Of a stretch of 57,764 nucleotides of DNA, positions 8,873-18,001 are shown one piece after another. Both the position numbers and the translations under genes were made by a program. The notes beneath the pieces are model-generated. The model was given only the letters and a program-made list of their open reading frames with translations. It did not search any database and was not told the origin of the DNA. This DNA is from Flavobacteriales bacterium. Its GTDB lineage: Bacteria; Bacteroidota; Bacteroidia; Flavobacteriales_G; Salibacteraceae. The stretch covers positions 1 through 57,764 of the forward strand of contig DNTB01000059.1 in assembly GCA_003499525.1 (NCBI GenBank), given 5' to 3'. Positions within the stretch are counted from its first letter, which is position 1; each line of letters begins with the position of its first letter.

Positions 8873-10066
8873 ATGCTTTCTTTCAAGTCGTGCATTCTTG
8901 GTTTTGCTCTTTTACTCTTAGCTTTCCAAGCTATAGGGCAGCCCACCAAGAACTCTTTTACAAGCTATTCATCCATTCCGGAGGTTGTTAAAATCCAAAA
9001 AGAATTTGGTGTTCAGGTTGCTGCGTTTAAATATTCCTGGATTGGGGAGTACGATAGCGCTCAGGCAGTTTACGAAACATTCAGCCGCTTTTCATACAAA
9101 GACACTATTGTTCCCGATACCAATTACGAGCTGATTGAAGCGTTGACATTCTTGAAAAAGAAGTCTCTCGAGAATCAGGTTATTTTTTTCAACGAAGCAC
9201 ATCATATTTCTCTTCATAGAAATTTTGTTCGCAGGGCACTTCCGATTCTATATGAAAATGGATTCCGATATTTTGCTATGGAGACCTTTAATAAATCGGA
9301 TACACTTATCTATGAACGAGGTTACCCCATTCGTAATTCAGGCTTCTACATTAAAGACCCGGAGTACGGTGAGCTCTTAAGAGATGCGCTTGATTTAGGA
9401 TACACCTTAGTGGGGTATGAAGCCTCCGGTAAAAAGGGCAAAGAACGCGAAGTAGGCCAGGCTAGAAATCTAATGGAACAAACTATTTCTAAAGATATCT
9501 CTGCCAAGGTGGTTGTTCTGGCCGGTTTCGGACATATACGGGAGGATTCTGTTCCCGATTGGGAACAGGCTATGGCAGGTTGGTTCAAAGATTTTACGGA
9601 TATAAATCCGGTTACCATAGATCAGGTTCCGTTCACACCAACCTATAATGCCGATTATGTCAACCCACTTTTACTGCGAGATGAGCTAACTTATCCAGCT
9701 GTCCCAGTAGCTACCGAAAATGTCTTTACTAATCCATATTCCAGAAAACCGGGAGTCGATTTCTATGTGTTTCATCCAATTTATTCTGAGGTCAATAGGG
9801 TGAAAGAGTGGAAATATTCCTTCGGGAGAGAGGCATTTTATCTGAAGTTAAAAGAAATGAAGGCTGAGGAGGGTTCATTAATCATGGCTTTTGATCAACA
9901 GGAGTACCGATTAGAATCCAATAGTTCAGAAAGGCTTATTCCAAAGGATATCGTTGTTTGGGGCAATCCGCAAAAGCCTCTGCTCCTGGAGCCAGGAAAT
10001 TATCATATTGAAGTATGGAACACCATTGGAGCATTGATCTATCAAAAGGAGATTAGGTTAGACTAG
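8873..10066 (+). CDS. Secreted EreA/ChaN-like hypothetical protein
   Basis: This is the last gene of the lanthipeptide operon, 42 bases after the adaptor gene. A signal peptide (residues 1-23, ending AIGQP) places it outside the cytoplasm. Around residues 100-135 the motif VIFFNEAHH with a following ...FRYFAMETF recalls the GE-x-x-H signature of the erythromycin-esterase/ChaN/TIKI superfamily, and a second histidine motif, AGFGHIRED, is near 215-225. The C-terminal 100 residues look beta-rich and carry no motif I know. Position suggests a role in self-protection or in handling the peptide, but this is inference from context. The family assignment is tentative. Confidence 0.6.
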   Translation: MLSFKSCILGFALLLLAFQAIGQPTKNSFTSYSSIPEVVKIQKEFGVQVAAFKYSWIGEYDSAQAVYETFSRFSYKDTIVPDTNYELIEALTFLKKKSLENQVIFFNEAHHISLHRNFVRRALPILYENGFRYFAMETFNKSDTLIYERGYPIRNSGFYIKDPEYGELLRDALDLGYTLVGYEASGKKGKEREVGQARNLMEQTISKDISAKVVVLAGFGHIREDSVPDWEQAMAGWFKDFTDINPVTIDQVPFTPTYNADYVNPLLLRDELTYPAVPVATENVFTNPYSRKPGVDFYVFHPIYSEVNRVKEWKYSFGREAFYLKLKEMKAEEGSLIMAFDQQEYRLESNSSERLIPKDIVVWGNPQKPLLLEPGNYHIEVWNTIGALIYQKEIRLD

Positions 10067-10204
10067 TCTTTAAGAAAAACGATCGGCACAGCCTGATTAA
10101 AATCTCAGGTAGGATGTGTAGTTTTATTTTTCGTCGTCCTTTTGAAATGAGCCGAGCGTGCTGCGAGGCTGATATGATAGAAATATCAGGTCCCAGGCCT
10201 TTAC

Positions 10205-13200
10205 TTAATCTTCTCTTTTGTCATCTTTAAATAACTCTATCACCAAGGCGAATTTCATGGCATCTTCTCTAAAGGATTCGAATCGGCCCGAACTTCCCGA
10301 ATGCCCCGAATAATAGTCGGTTTTAAGCAGAATGATGTTGTCATCGGTTTTCATATAACGAAGTTTTGCCACCATTTTTGCTGGCTCATAATAACCAACC
10401 CTACTGTCGTTTAGCCCTGTTATAAAAAGCATATTCGGATAATCCTGAGCACGTATATTTTGATAGGGGTCATAGGACATCATGTACTTAAAGTCTTCTT
10501 TCTTGTTTGGATTGCCCCATTCATCGTACTCAAGCGTCGTAAGTGGAAGACTTTCATCCAGCATGGTATTCGTTACATCCACAAAGGGAACGTTTAAGAT
10601 CACGAGCTTGAATAGATCCGGCCTCATGTTTGTCGCAGCCCCCATAAGTAGCCCACCCGCACTGCTTCCTTCGGCAACTATATTTCCTTTTTTGGTGTAG
10701 CCCTCCTCTATTAATAGTTCCGCACTGGCTATAAAATCATCAAACGTGTTCTGTTTGTACTGCATAAGGCCTTTTTCATGCCATTCGGTTCCCATATCAT
10801 CGCCACCCCGAACATGAACCAAGGCAACTGTAAAGCCCAGGCTAACCCAGAAATGATAGTTCAAGCTATATTGAACATCCATCCCCGTACCATATGCCCC
10901 GTAGCTGGTCATGTATAGGCGCTTTTCATAGTTGTCTTTCGTGTATTTTGGACTTAATACGGTAATCGGAATTTTGGTGCTGTCTTTGGAAGTAGCCCAT
11001 AGCCTTTTTATGACCATTCTTCGCTTAAACCAGACCCGTTCTTTCTCTTTGTAGTCCTTGATCAAACTCTTCGATTTATCCGACATATTCCAGCTGTAAA
11101 GTTTTGGGGCATCTTGGAAAGATTCAGTTCTTATGAGAATAGAATCTGATTTGTAATGAGGGTTTTTTCCGAATGAGATATTCGAGAATTTTTTCGTTCT
11201 GATTCGGTGCGTTTTTCCGTTTTGTCGCGCTACAATTTTGATGTGATTCAATGCTTCCTCTTTCTCTCTTATCGCATAGTATTTTTCAAATGCTAGGAAA
11301 CCTGTCACAAGCGCTTCTTTTTTAGGCCGATAGATCTCTTTCCAGGTTACATCCTCTGTGTATGTCGTGTCGCAACTAAGTATCCGATAATTTGGAGCAC
11401 CCTGATCTGTTATTCTATAAAAGCGTTCTCCTGCCTGTTGCACGTAATTGTTGCAACTTAATTCCCTTGAAATAAGAAGTTTAAAACTGGGAAGGCCCGA
11501 TTTTTTTCGAGCGAAATAGATCTCGCTAGCGTCTTTGGAATTGAGGCTCATAATGACAATTTCTCGAGAACTGCTTTGGGAAATACTTATACTGAATTGA
11601 GGGTCTTTTTCTTCGTAAATGACTTTGGGCTCCGATTGATTCAAATCGCGGTATATCAGCTTATTTGCCCGAAAAGTTACCGGATCCAAGGAGGTATATA
11701 GCAATTCGTGCTCGCTCAGCCATAATGCGTTCCCCACATTTTCAATTGAATCAGAGAGTATTGAATTATTGGAAACGTCCTTTATTTTCAATGTATTGCG
11801 GTCGGTTCCGGTAGTATTCTCAAGAAAAAGAACTTTCTCCCCTGAAGGAGTTGGCTCTATTCTCGAAATAGTGTAGAAGTTATTGTTTTCAGATAACTCG
11901 TTTAGGTTGAATAGTTCAATTCTGTTCTCCATATTCGAGTCGTAGCGCATCACATATGGATACATTTCATCAGGCTTATAAATGGATTGATAATAGAAAC
12001 CTCCGATTAGTGTAGGCAGAGAACTGTCGGATTTTGGTATGGGCATTACAAGCTGGCGTAATAGTTCTTTTTCACTTTGCCTGAGTGGCTTAAAGTAGTT
12101 GTTGAAATAGTGGTTTTCGGCATCCAAGTACGCCATTACCGAATCGTTTGCGAGTGGGTTGGAGACATCTTTAAGCCAGTGGTACTGATCTACCAAAATG
12201 TCTCCATGGATGGAGGTCTTGTGCTCCACTTGAAATGCCACAGGAGGAGCAAGGTTGGTATCCCGGGTATGTCGATGTACGAATTGGTACTCAAGAGTTT
12301 GATCCTCTTCCATTTTCATTCGGATTGGTTCCACGATAATGGCTTGAGCATTGTGCTGCTGATAATTCATCCAGAAAGAAGAATCGTACTCCGAGAAGTG
12401 CTCATTTAGTTTGATCTCCGGTGAATTCAGAATGGTTTCGGCTTCAGAAAATGGAGGGGCACAGTGTTCATGAATGCTGTCTAGAAAGAATTCGGAGACA
12501 GCCGAGTAGGGAATTACTTCATTTTTGTTGGTATCGCGATAGATGAATTCATCTTCATGTCGGGCATATACGAGTCGGTAGCTATCGTCGATTTTCTCAT
12601 ACTTGGTTTCCACTTTGTAATCAAAGTGCTTGTATGCCATGTCCGTATACGAACAGAAGTATTCTTTGTATTTGCTCGGGACAGAAAAGGCTATGTGAGT
12701 AATGGCCAAATCATCTTTCAGTATCTCGATTTCACCTTGAAGCGGTTTGGATTTATGGAGTTTGGAAAGTACTCTGTATCTTTTGGCATGATCTAGTTCG
12801 ATTTGATCGAAGGGCTCAAAAGCTATTCGATATACCCAATCTCCAGAATTATTCATCCCCTCTCTTAAAGTGAATCGGTATTTTTTGAACATGTCTTTCC
12901 CAAAGAATGCCGATTGATAATTGACTCTATCTTTTGATAGGATACCCATTGGTCCTGCTTCGATGTTGGCATGCATTCTGGTTTTGCTCAAGTCATTACT
13001 AGCGCGTAACCCCATGATTTTCGCTTGGTCTTCTTTCTTGGTCTTCCAATGAAAGTGAACACGATGTAGTCGATCACCAAGGTAGCCTGTGTACAGAGCG
13101 AACGGGTCATATACAATGAAGGCATCTTTAGATTTTACTTTTTCCTGGTTCAATTCATATGGACTTAATCGATAAGCCACGACAGCATCTGTATATCGGA

Positions 13201-13663
13201 TATGGTAGCCATACTCCTGAATAGTTTCTCGGTAGTATCCAGTGAAAGAAAAGGTATCTGAGGCATAGTTCTGCGGAATCTTTTTAAGGGCCTTTTTGAG
13301 AATTTTCTTGGCACTGGGCACTTTCTCAGGTGTGACAGTTACGGTGTTGAGTTGATTTATTTTCTCAACCAGTACAATGGTCGTATCTGAATCGATAAGC
13401 TCTACTACAGCTACAGCTTTGGATTCAAAACCCATGTAGGAGAATCGGATAGTCTCATCCAAATACTCAACCGGAATGTTTATTCTGAATGAGCCATCAG
13501 GTTCTGTCACCGTGCCTAAGGGTAATCCTTCAAACATTACATAGGCATAAGGTAGAGGAGATTCATTATTTCCTCCACAGACGGTGCCGGTTATGAGCTG
13601 ATTATTTTGGGCAAGGCCTATAGTGCACCAAAGGGTGACAAGTAGAAAGTAGTAGTGTTTCAT
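10205..13663 (-). CDS. Secreted carboxypeptidase-regulatory-like / prolyl oligopeptidase (S9) fusion
   Basis: The protein is 1152 residues with a signal peptide (1-19). Residues about 22-105 are a CarboxypepD_reg-like beta-sandwich. Residues 106-480 are a beta-rich region as seen in Bacteroidota surface proteins. From about 480 an S9A oligopeptidase begins (DQYHWLKD motif), with a beta-propeller and then an alpha/beta hydrolase domain. The catalytic triad is visible: Ser1001 in GSSAGG, Asp1086 in NDSRV and His1121 in SGHSG. Usual S9A enzymes are about 700 residues, so the extra N-terminal 480 is a fusion. It is convergent with the lanthipeptide operon. A role in leader or peptide processing is possible but unproved; general peptide digestion is equally likely. 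Confidence 0.85.
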   Translation of the reverse strand: MKHYYFLLVTLWCTIGLAQNNQLITGTVCGGNNESPLPYAYVMFEGLPLGTVTEPDGSFRINIPVEYLDETIRFSYMGFESKAVAVVELIDSDTTIVLVEKINQLNTVTVTPEKVPSAKKILKKALKKIPQNYASDTFSFTGYYRETIQEYGYHIRYTDAVVAYRLSPYELNQEKVKSKDAFIVYDPFALYTGYLGDRLHRVHFHWKTKKEDQAKIMGLRASNDLSKTRMHANIEAGPMGILSKDRVNYQSAFFGKDMFKKYRFTLREGMNNSGDWVYRIAFEPFDQIELDHAKRYRVLSKLHKSKPLQGEIEILKDDLAITHIAFSVPSKYKEYFCSYTDMAYKHFDYKVETKYEKIDDSYRLVYARHEDEFIYRDTNKNEVIPYSAVSEFFLDSIHEHCAPPFSEAETILNSPEIKLNEHFSEYDSSFWMNYQQHNAQAIIVEPIRMKMEEDQTLEYQFVHRHTRDTNLAPPVAFQVEHKTSIHGDILVDQYHWLKDVSNPLANDSVMAYLDAENHYFNNYFKPLRQSEKELLRQLVMPIPKSDSSLPTLIGGFYYQSIYKPDEMYPYVMRYDSNMENRIELFNLNELSENNNFYTISRIEPTPSGEKVLFLENTTGTDRNTLKIKDVSNNSILSDSIENVGNALWLSEHELLYTSLDPVTFRANKLIYRDLNQSEPKVIYEEKDPQFSISISQSSSREIVIMSLNSKDASEIYFARKKSGLPSFKLLISRELSCNNYVQQAGERFYRITDQGAPNYRILSCDTTYTEDVTWKEIYRPKKEALVTGFLAFEKYYAIREKEEALNHIKIVARQNGKTHRIRTKKFSNISFGKNPHYKSDSILIRTESFQDAPKLYSWNMSDKSKSLIKDYKEKERVWFKRRMVIKRLWATSKDSTKIPITVLSPKYTKDNYEKRLYMTSYGAYGTGMDVQYSLNYHFWVSLGFTVALVHVRGGDDMGTEWHEKGLMQYKQNTFDDFIASAELLIEEGYTKKGNIVAEGSSAGGLLMGAATNMRPDLFKLVILNVPFVDVTNTMLDESLPLTTLEYDEWGNPNKKEDFKYMMSYDPYQNIRAQDYPNMLFITGLNDSRVGYYEPAKMVAKLRYMKTDDNIILLKTDYYSGHSGSSGRFESFREDAMKFALVIELFKDDKRED

Positions 13664-13667
13664 TAGC

Positions 13668-13675
13668 CAAATGTA
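13668..13675 (-). promoter_or_regulatory. Bacteroidota -7 element for the S9 fusion gene
   Basis: On the minus strand TACATTTG matches TAnnTTTG exactly and a TTG lies 19 bases upstream, the expected -33 spacing. The box ends four bases before the ATG, so the mRNA would be leaderless or nearly so. Confidence 0.55.
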
Positions 13676-13720
13676 ATAGTGGCATTGTATTTTTCAATGA
13701 ATCGAGCTTCAAAAAGTAGA

Positions 13721-15622
13721 TCAATAAGCCCGCTCGTCCTTGCCTTCTATATAGTTGATGAAGGCTTTATTGACCACTTTGTTTCCTCCGGGTGTTGGAT
13801 AGTTTCCAGAGAAATACCAGTCGCCTTTATGATTGGGACAGGCGTCTTGAAGCCCCTCCAATGTTTGATAAATGACTTCTACTTGTGCGTTTACCGTATT
13901 GGGCGAAACAAGCTCTGCAATCATATCAGAAACCTCCTGATAAGTAAAGGGCTCGTAGACTTCCTTAACATAGTTGACAATCTGTTCTTTAGGAAGGTTT
14001 TCTTGATCCTTGCACTTTTTGTAAATCTGATCAAGCATTTTTTCAGTGCCGTTTTGTTTGTGCAATTCTACCGCCGCCCTGAAGGCTATGAAATCTCCCA
14101 TTTTGGCCATGTCTATACCATAGCAGTCGGGAAATCTAATTTGAGGAGCTGAAGAAACGATGATGATCTTTTTAGGATTCAAGGTGTCAAGAATGCGCAA
14201 AATACTCTGACGAAGAGTGGTGCCACGTACAATGGAATCATCGATCATAACCAACGTGTCTTCTTCAGGTTTAACCACGCCGTAGGTTACATCATATACA
14301 TGCGCTACAAGATCATCTCGCGAATCATCCTGCGTAATAAATGTTCTCAACTTGGCATCTTTTATAGCCAGCTTTTCAAAGCGGGGAGAGGCATTTAGTA
14401 GCTTTTCAATTTCCTCATTGGGAGCTTCAGGGCCTAGTTCTTTGAGGCGTTTTGTTTTTAGTTCATTCAAATAACTATGAGCCGCACCTATGAGACCATA
14501 AAAGGATACTTCTGCAGTATTGGGAATGTATGAGAATACCGTATTAAAAAAATCGTCTTTTACCGATTCTATAACAGGTTTGAAAACGTTTGCCCCCAAC
14601 TTTTTGCGCTCTTCATATATTTCAGAATCGCTACCTCTTGAAAAATAGATGCGCTCAAAAGAACAAGCTCTGTTCTTCCCTTTTTTTATTATTTGCTTTT
14701 CGAAAATGTCACCATCTTTTTTAATGATGAGTGCTTTACCTCTGCCAAGCTCCTGTATGTCATTTAGCGGAACTCCAAACACGGTTTGAATTGCAGGTCG
14801 CTCTGAAGCCACAACGACTACTTCCTCATCTTGATAGTAAAATGCGGGTCGAATACCGTTCGGATCTCTAAAAGCAAACGCATCGCCATGCCCGAGTATA
14901 CCTACCATATGATAGCCACCATCCCAGTCTTCAGATGCTCTTTCCAGTATTCGGGTTATGTCGACATTTTTTGCAATTAGGTCTGATATTTCCTGATTGC
15001 TATAACCCAGAGTTTTGTACTTATCGAACAATTCCTGATTCTCCATGTCCAGAAAATGCCCAATTTTCTCCATTACGGTTACGGTATCGGTAACCTCCTT
15101 TGGGTGCTGACCTATTCGCACCAACAAGTCAAACAACTCATCTGCATTGGTAAGGTTAAAGTTGCCAGCCAACACGAGGTTTCTGGTCATCCAGTTATTC
15201 TGTCGGAGAAACGGGTGACATGCTTCTATTGAGTTTTTACCAAATGTCCCATACCGCAAGTGTCCAAGAAAAATCTCTCCTGTAAAAGCCTTATTTTCTT
15301 TGAGCCATTTTACATCGTGTAGTTTAGAAGGTTGAGTATCTTCTAAATCTTTGAACCTTTTGTTGATGTACTGAAACACATCCTGAATGGGCTGAGTATT
15401 TATGGATCTGTGCCTGGAAATGTAACGCTGCCCGGGCTGCACATTTAATTTGATATTCGCCACACCAACTCCATCTTGTCCTCTATTGTGCTGTTTTTCC
15501 ATGAGGAGATAGAGCTTGTTTAGACCATAAAAGGCGGTGCCATATTTCTTGTGGTAGTAATCCAGTGGTTTTAGGAGTCGAACAAACGCGAGCCCGCATT
15601 CGTGCTTTATGGCTTCACTCAT
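13721..15622 (-). CDS. purF: Amidophosphoribosyltransferase-like, long Bacteroidota form
   Basis: The enzyme transfers ammonia from glutamine to PRPP in the first step of purine synthesis. Cys9 after a short propeptide (SEAIKHE) is the expected N-terminal nucleophile of a class II glutamine amidotransferase; the NRGQDGVG and LGHLRYGT motifs follow. The PRPP-binding motif VMIDDSIVRGTT lies near residues 448-460. At 633 residues it is longer than E. coli PurF (505), with a C-terminal extension, as is common in Bacteroidota. It is transcribed towards the S9 fusion gene with 57 bases between them. A related class II amidotransferase role cannot be excluded, but purF is the best call. Confidence 0.85.
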   Translation of the reverse strand: MSEAIKHECGLAFVRLLKPLDYYHKKYGTAFYGLNKLYLLMEKQHNRGQDGVGVANIKLNVQPGQRYISRHRSINTQPIQDVFQYINKRFKDLEDTQPSKLHDVKWLKENKAFTGEIFLGHLRYGTFGKNSIEACHPFLRQNNWMTRNLVLAGNFNLTNADELFDLLVRIGQHPKEVTDTVTVMEKIGHFLDMENQELFDKYKTLGYSNQEISDLIAKNVDITRILERASEDWDGGYHMVGILGHGDAFAFRDPNGIRPAFYYQDEEVVVVASERPAIQTVFGVPLNDIQELGRGKALIIKKDGDIFEKQIIKKGKNRACSFERIYFSRGSDSEIYEERKKLGANVFKPVIESVKDDFFNTVFSYIPNTAEVSFYGLIGAAHSYLNELKTKRLKELGPEAPNEEIEKLLNASPRFEKLAIKDAKLRTFITQDDSRDDLVAHVYDVTYGVVKPEEDTLVMIDDSIVRGTTLRQSILRILDTLNPKKIIIVSSAPQIRFPDCYGIDMAKMGDFIAFRAAVELHKQNGTEKMLDQIYKKCKDQENLPKEQIVNYVKEVYEPFTYQEVSDMIAELVSPNTVNAQVEVIYQTLEGLQDACPNHKGDWYFSGNYPTPGGNKVVNKAFINYIEGKDERAY

Positions 15623-15698
15623 AGATCGCAGGATTCAAGGCGCTAATATAAAACAACTGGGTTCCATTTGAATGACTTTCGACACTTGCATAAATAGA

Positions 15699-17993
15699 TT
15701 AGAAAGTAGAATGATGTTGTCTGAAATTATATCCCAGGCTCACGAAGAAAAGAGGCTCTGAATACAAAACGTCCTGATGGATAATTACCCGCACGGGTCC
15801 GAGGAAACTGTAATAAGACAATTCCAACCCACCGCCAACAGATTGTTCATAGGACTTGCCGTTTACCTCGAAATAGTTTTCGTCGAGATCCGGGTTGATA
15901 AGCAACATAGGATAATTGAAGTTAAAATAATTGACCAGCCCTTTGGCGTACAGTTTGGGAAGAAATTCCCATTGGAAACCGAAAGCCACCTTGGCCATCT
16001 GGGCAGAGGTGAGGTTAGCACTTTTTGTTCCCCAATACGGAATCATAGAGGGTAAAACCGGCGATATTCCACCGATCTTGTAGCTCGCATTCATTTCGGT
16101 TTGATTAGTAAAGGGCAGACCCATGAACCCGTCCAGATAAAGCGAAAATTTGTTGAAAATGGGAAAGTATTTCTCCCCGGATAATTGAAGCCTAAATTGC
16201 TCGGAGAGTGCCAGAGTGTCATTCAAGGGGCCTTCCAGTGACTGGTATTGTTGGGCTAACGTAATGGTTTGATCGTTATAAAAGGAGTAAGAAAAACTCA
16301 AATTACCTCTCCATCCGCGAGTCGGGTAGTAGGGTTTGTTCAAGGTATTGCCAGACAAAAATAACGAGACGGGCACTTCCCTTTGCCCAACTTTTGTGAC
16401 GATTGAATCCGCATTGAAAGAAGGAATGATCCAGCCGTTTCTGTAGTTTAAAGCGACACCCACCAATGCATTTGAACTGATCAATTGTGCGAACCCCAAA
16501 CCCCCTTGCCATTGCCGGTATTTGTACGAAGAAGGAACGCCATAGATGTTATTGTTGATGAATTCGTTCTGTTTTACATACTCGGCTTCAAGAAACGCGT
16601 AGGTACGTTGACTCTTTGTGAAGTACTTTAAAAAGTTGAAGCTTACTTGCGGATCTTCTGCTAAAAAACCATCGAAGATGATTCGGGAATTCTTGAGTAA
16701 AAAGTTACGCATGGTAAGGTTAAGGTTGACTCCGGCTGAACTCACGTTGTCGTAGTAAAGGGCCAATTTTAACTTGATCGGATCGTCTTCCTCAACAATG
16801 ACTCTAAAAATGTGCTTTCCATCCTCCGAAGAAAGCGTTTGAAAAGCAACTTTCTCAAAATATCGTGTTCCGTACAGAACCTCAACACGATGTTCTATTT
16901 CTTCAGTTGAGTAGAGCTTTCCCGTATCTATTCCTAGTCGGCCAATGATGAATTCCTCAGTAATTTTATTCGTTCCTTCCACTTCAACACGATCGAATTG
17001 GAATAGGCTTTCAGTTCCAGGTTTAATGACATTCGGAGTGCTGTATCCTTGGGCCGTCAATTCAACATACAACTTGTCGAACGCTTCGATTTGTTTTTTA
17101 GCTGCAATATATCCGCGTTGAACAATGGTATCGGACTTTTCAAAATCGAATGTGCTGAGGTCAGCGACTTCTGGCTCAATGAGATAATCGCTCATTTCTT
17201 TTTGACGACGCGTGTCTATGGTACTTAAGATCCAGGAGGTCTGATCCATTATGGAAATAAGGCTGGTGAGTTCCTTTTTCGTTTTTAATGGCGCATCGAC
17301 AGATACAGAGATGATAATGTCTGCGCCCATTGCTTTTGCCTCTTCTACCGGTAGGTTACGCACCCAGCCCCCGTCTATGAGCAGCATGCTGTCAATGGTA
17401 ACCGGGGTAAAAATACTTGGAATGGCCATGCTGGCCCGAAGCGATTTTACGATGTCACCTTGGTCAAGAGTGACGGGTTCCCCTGTTTCTATGTTTGTGG
17501 CTACACAGGCAAACGAAATAGGAAAGTCCTTAAAGTCTTTGATGTGATGTACCGGCATCGTGATTTCGGAAAGGAGTAACTGTAAATTCTGACCTATGAT
17601 CAGCCCGCCCGGTAAAGAGACTCCGTTCTCATTCACAGTTAACTCAGCCAAAAACCGTCCGTAGTATGGTTTTTCCTCCCACGTAATTTCGGACATATCT
17701 ATATCATTCGACAAGGCGGATGTCCAATCTACTTCGCGCGCGATGGCCTCCATTTCCTCAGTAGAATACCCCATTGCATACAGGGCACCAACAATACTCC
17801 CCATGCTGGTTCCGGTTACAATGTCTGGCTTGATTCCAGCTTCTTCTAAGGCTCTTATTGCTCCAATATGGGCAAAACCTTTAGCACCACCACCGCTCAG
17901 TACCAATCCAATTTTGGGTGGGTTTTGGGCCAATGACATTCCGGTGAGTAGAATGGTAAGCAGACAAATAACTGCCGTGTACTGGGCTTTCAT
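15699..17993 (-). CDS. Patatin-like phospholipase with C-terminal outer-membrane barrel
   Basis: After a signal peptide (1-22) comes a patatin domain with the oxyanion loop GGGAKG (residues 34-39), the nucleophile Ser63 in GTSMG and the dyad aspartate in IDGGWVRN near 210. A POTRA-like segment (about 335-410) and an Omp85/BamA-type barrel (about 410-765) follow, as in PlpD-like type Vd autotransporters. It probably acts at the outer membrane or is displayed on the surface. The frame extends 13 codons further upstream, but ATG 17993 (MKAQYT) gives the signal peptide. Eight bases separate it from the upstream amidohydrolase gene, so the two are probably co-transcribed. Confidence 0.88.
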   Translation of the reverse strand: MKAQYTAVICLLTILLTGMSLAQNPPKIGLVLSGGGAKGFAHIGAIRALEEAGIKPDIVTGTSMGSIVGALYAMGYSTEEMEAIAREVDWTSALSNDIDMSEITWEEKPYYGRFLAELTVNENGVSLPGGLIIGQNLQLLLSEITMPVHHIKDFKDFPISFACVATNIETGEPVTLDQGDIVKSLRASMAIPSIFTPVTIDSMLLIDGGWVRNLPVEEAKAMGADIIISVSVDAPLKTKKELTSLISIMDQTSWILSTIDTRRQKEMSDYLIEPEVADLSTFDFEKSDTIVQRGYIAAKKQIEAFDKLYVELTAQGYSTPNVIKPGTESLFQFDRVEVEGTNKITEEFIIGRLGIDTGKLYSTEEIEHRVEVLYGTRYFEKVAFQTLSSEDGKHIFRVIVEEDDPIKLKLALYYDNVSSAGVNLNLTMRNFLLKNSRIIFDGFLAEDPQVSFNFLKYFTKSQRTYAFLEAEYVKQNEFINNNIYGVPSSYKYRQWQGGLGFAQLISSNALVGVALNYRNGWIIPSFNADSIVTKVGQREVPVSLFLSGNTLNKPYYPTRGWRGNLSFSYSFYNDQTITLAQQYQSLEGPLNDTLALSEQFRLQLSGEKYFPIFNKFSLYLDGFMGLPFTNQTEMNASYKIGGISPVLPSMIPYWGTKSANLTSAQMAKVAFGFQWEFLPKLYAKGLVNYFNFNYPMLLINPDLDENYFEVNGKSYEQSVGGGLELSYYSFLGPVRVIIHQDVLYSEPLFFVSLGYNFRQHHSTF

Positions 17994-18001
17994 AGTGAAG
18001 T

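Noticed and set aside
10067..10204. Terminator hairpin CTGATAT/ATATCAG at 10169-10189
   Set aside because: A seven-pair stem is present, but neither strand has a T-run, so it is too weak to call.
13679..14152. 157-codon plus-strand frame opposite purF
   Set aside because: Antisense to a conserved enzyme, no start context or domain.
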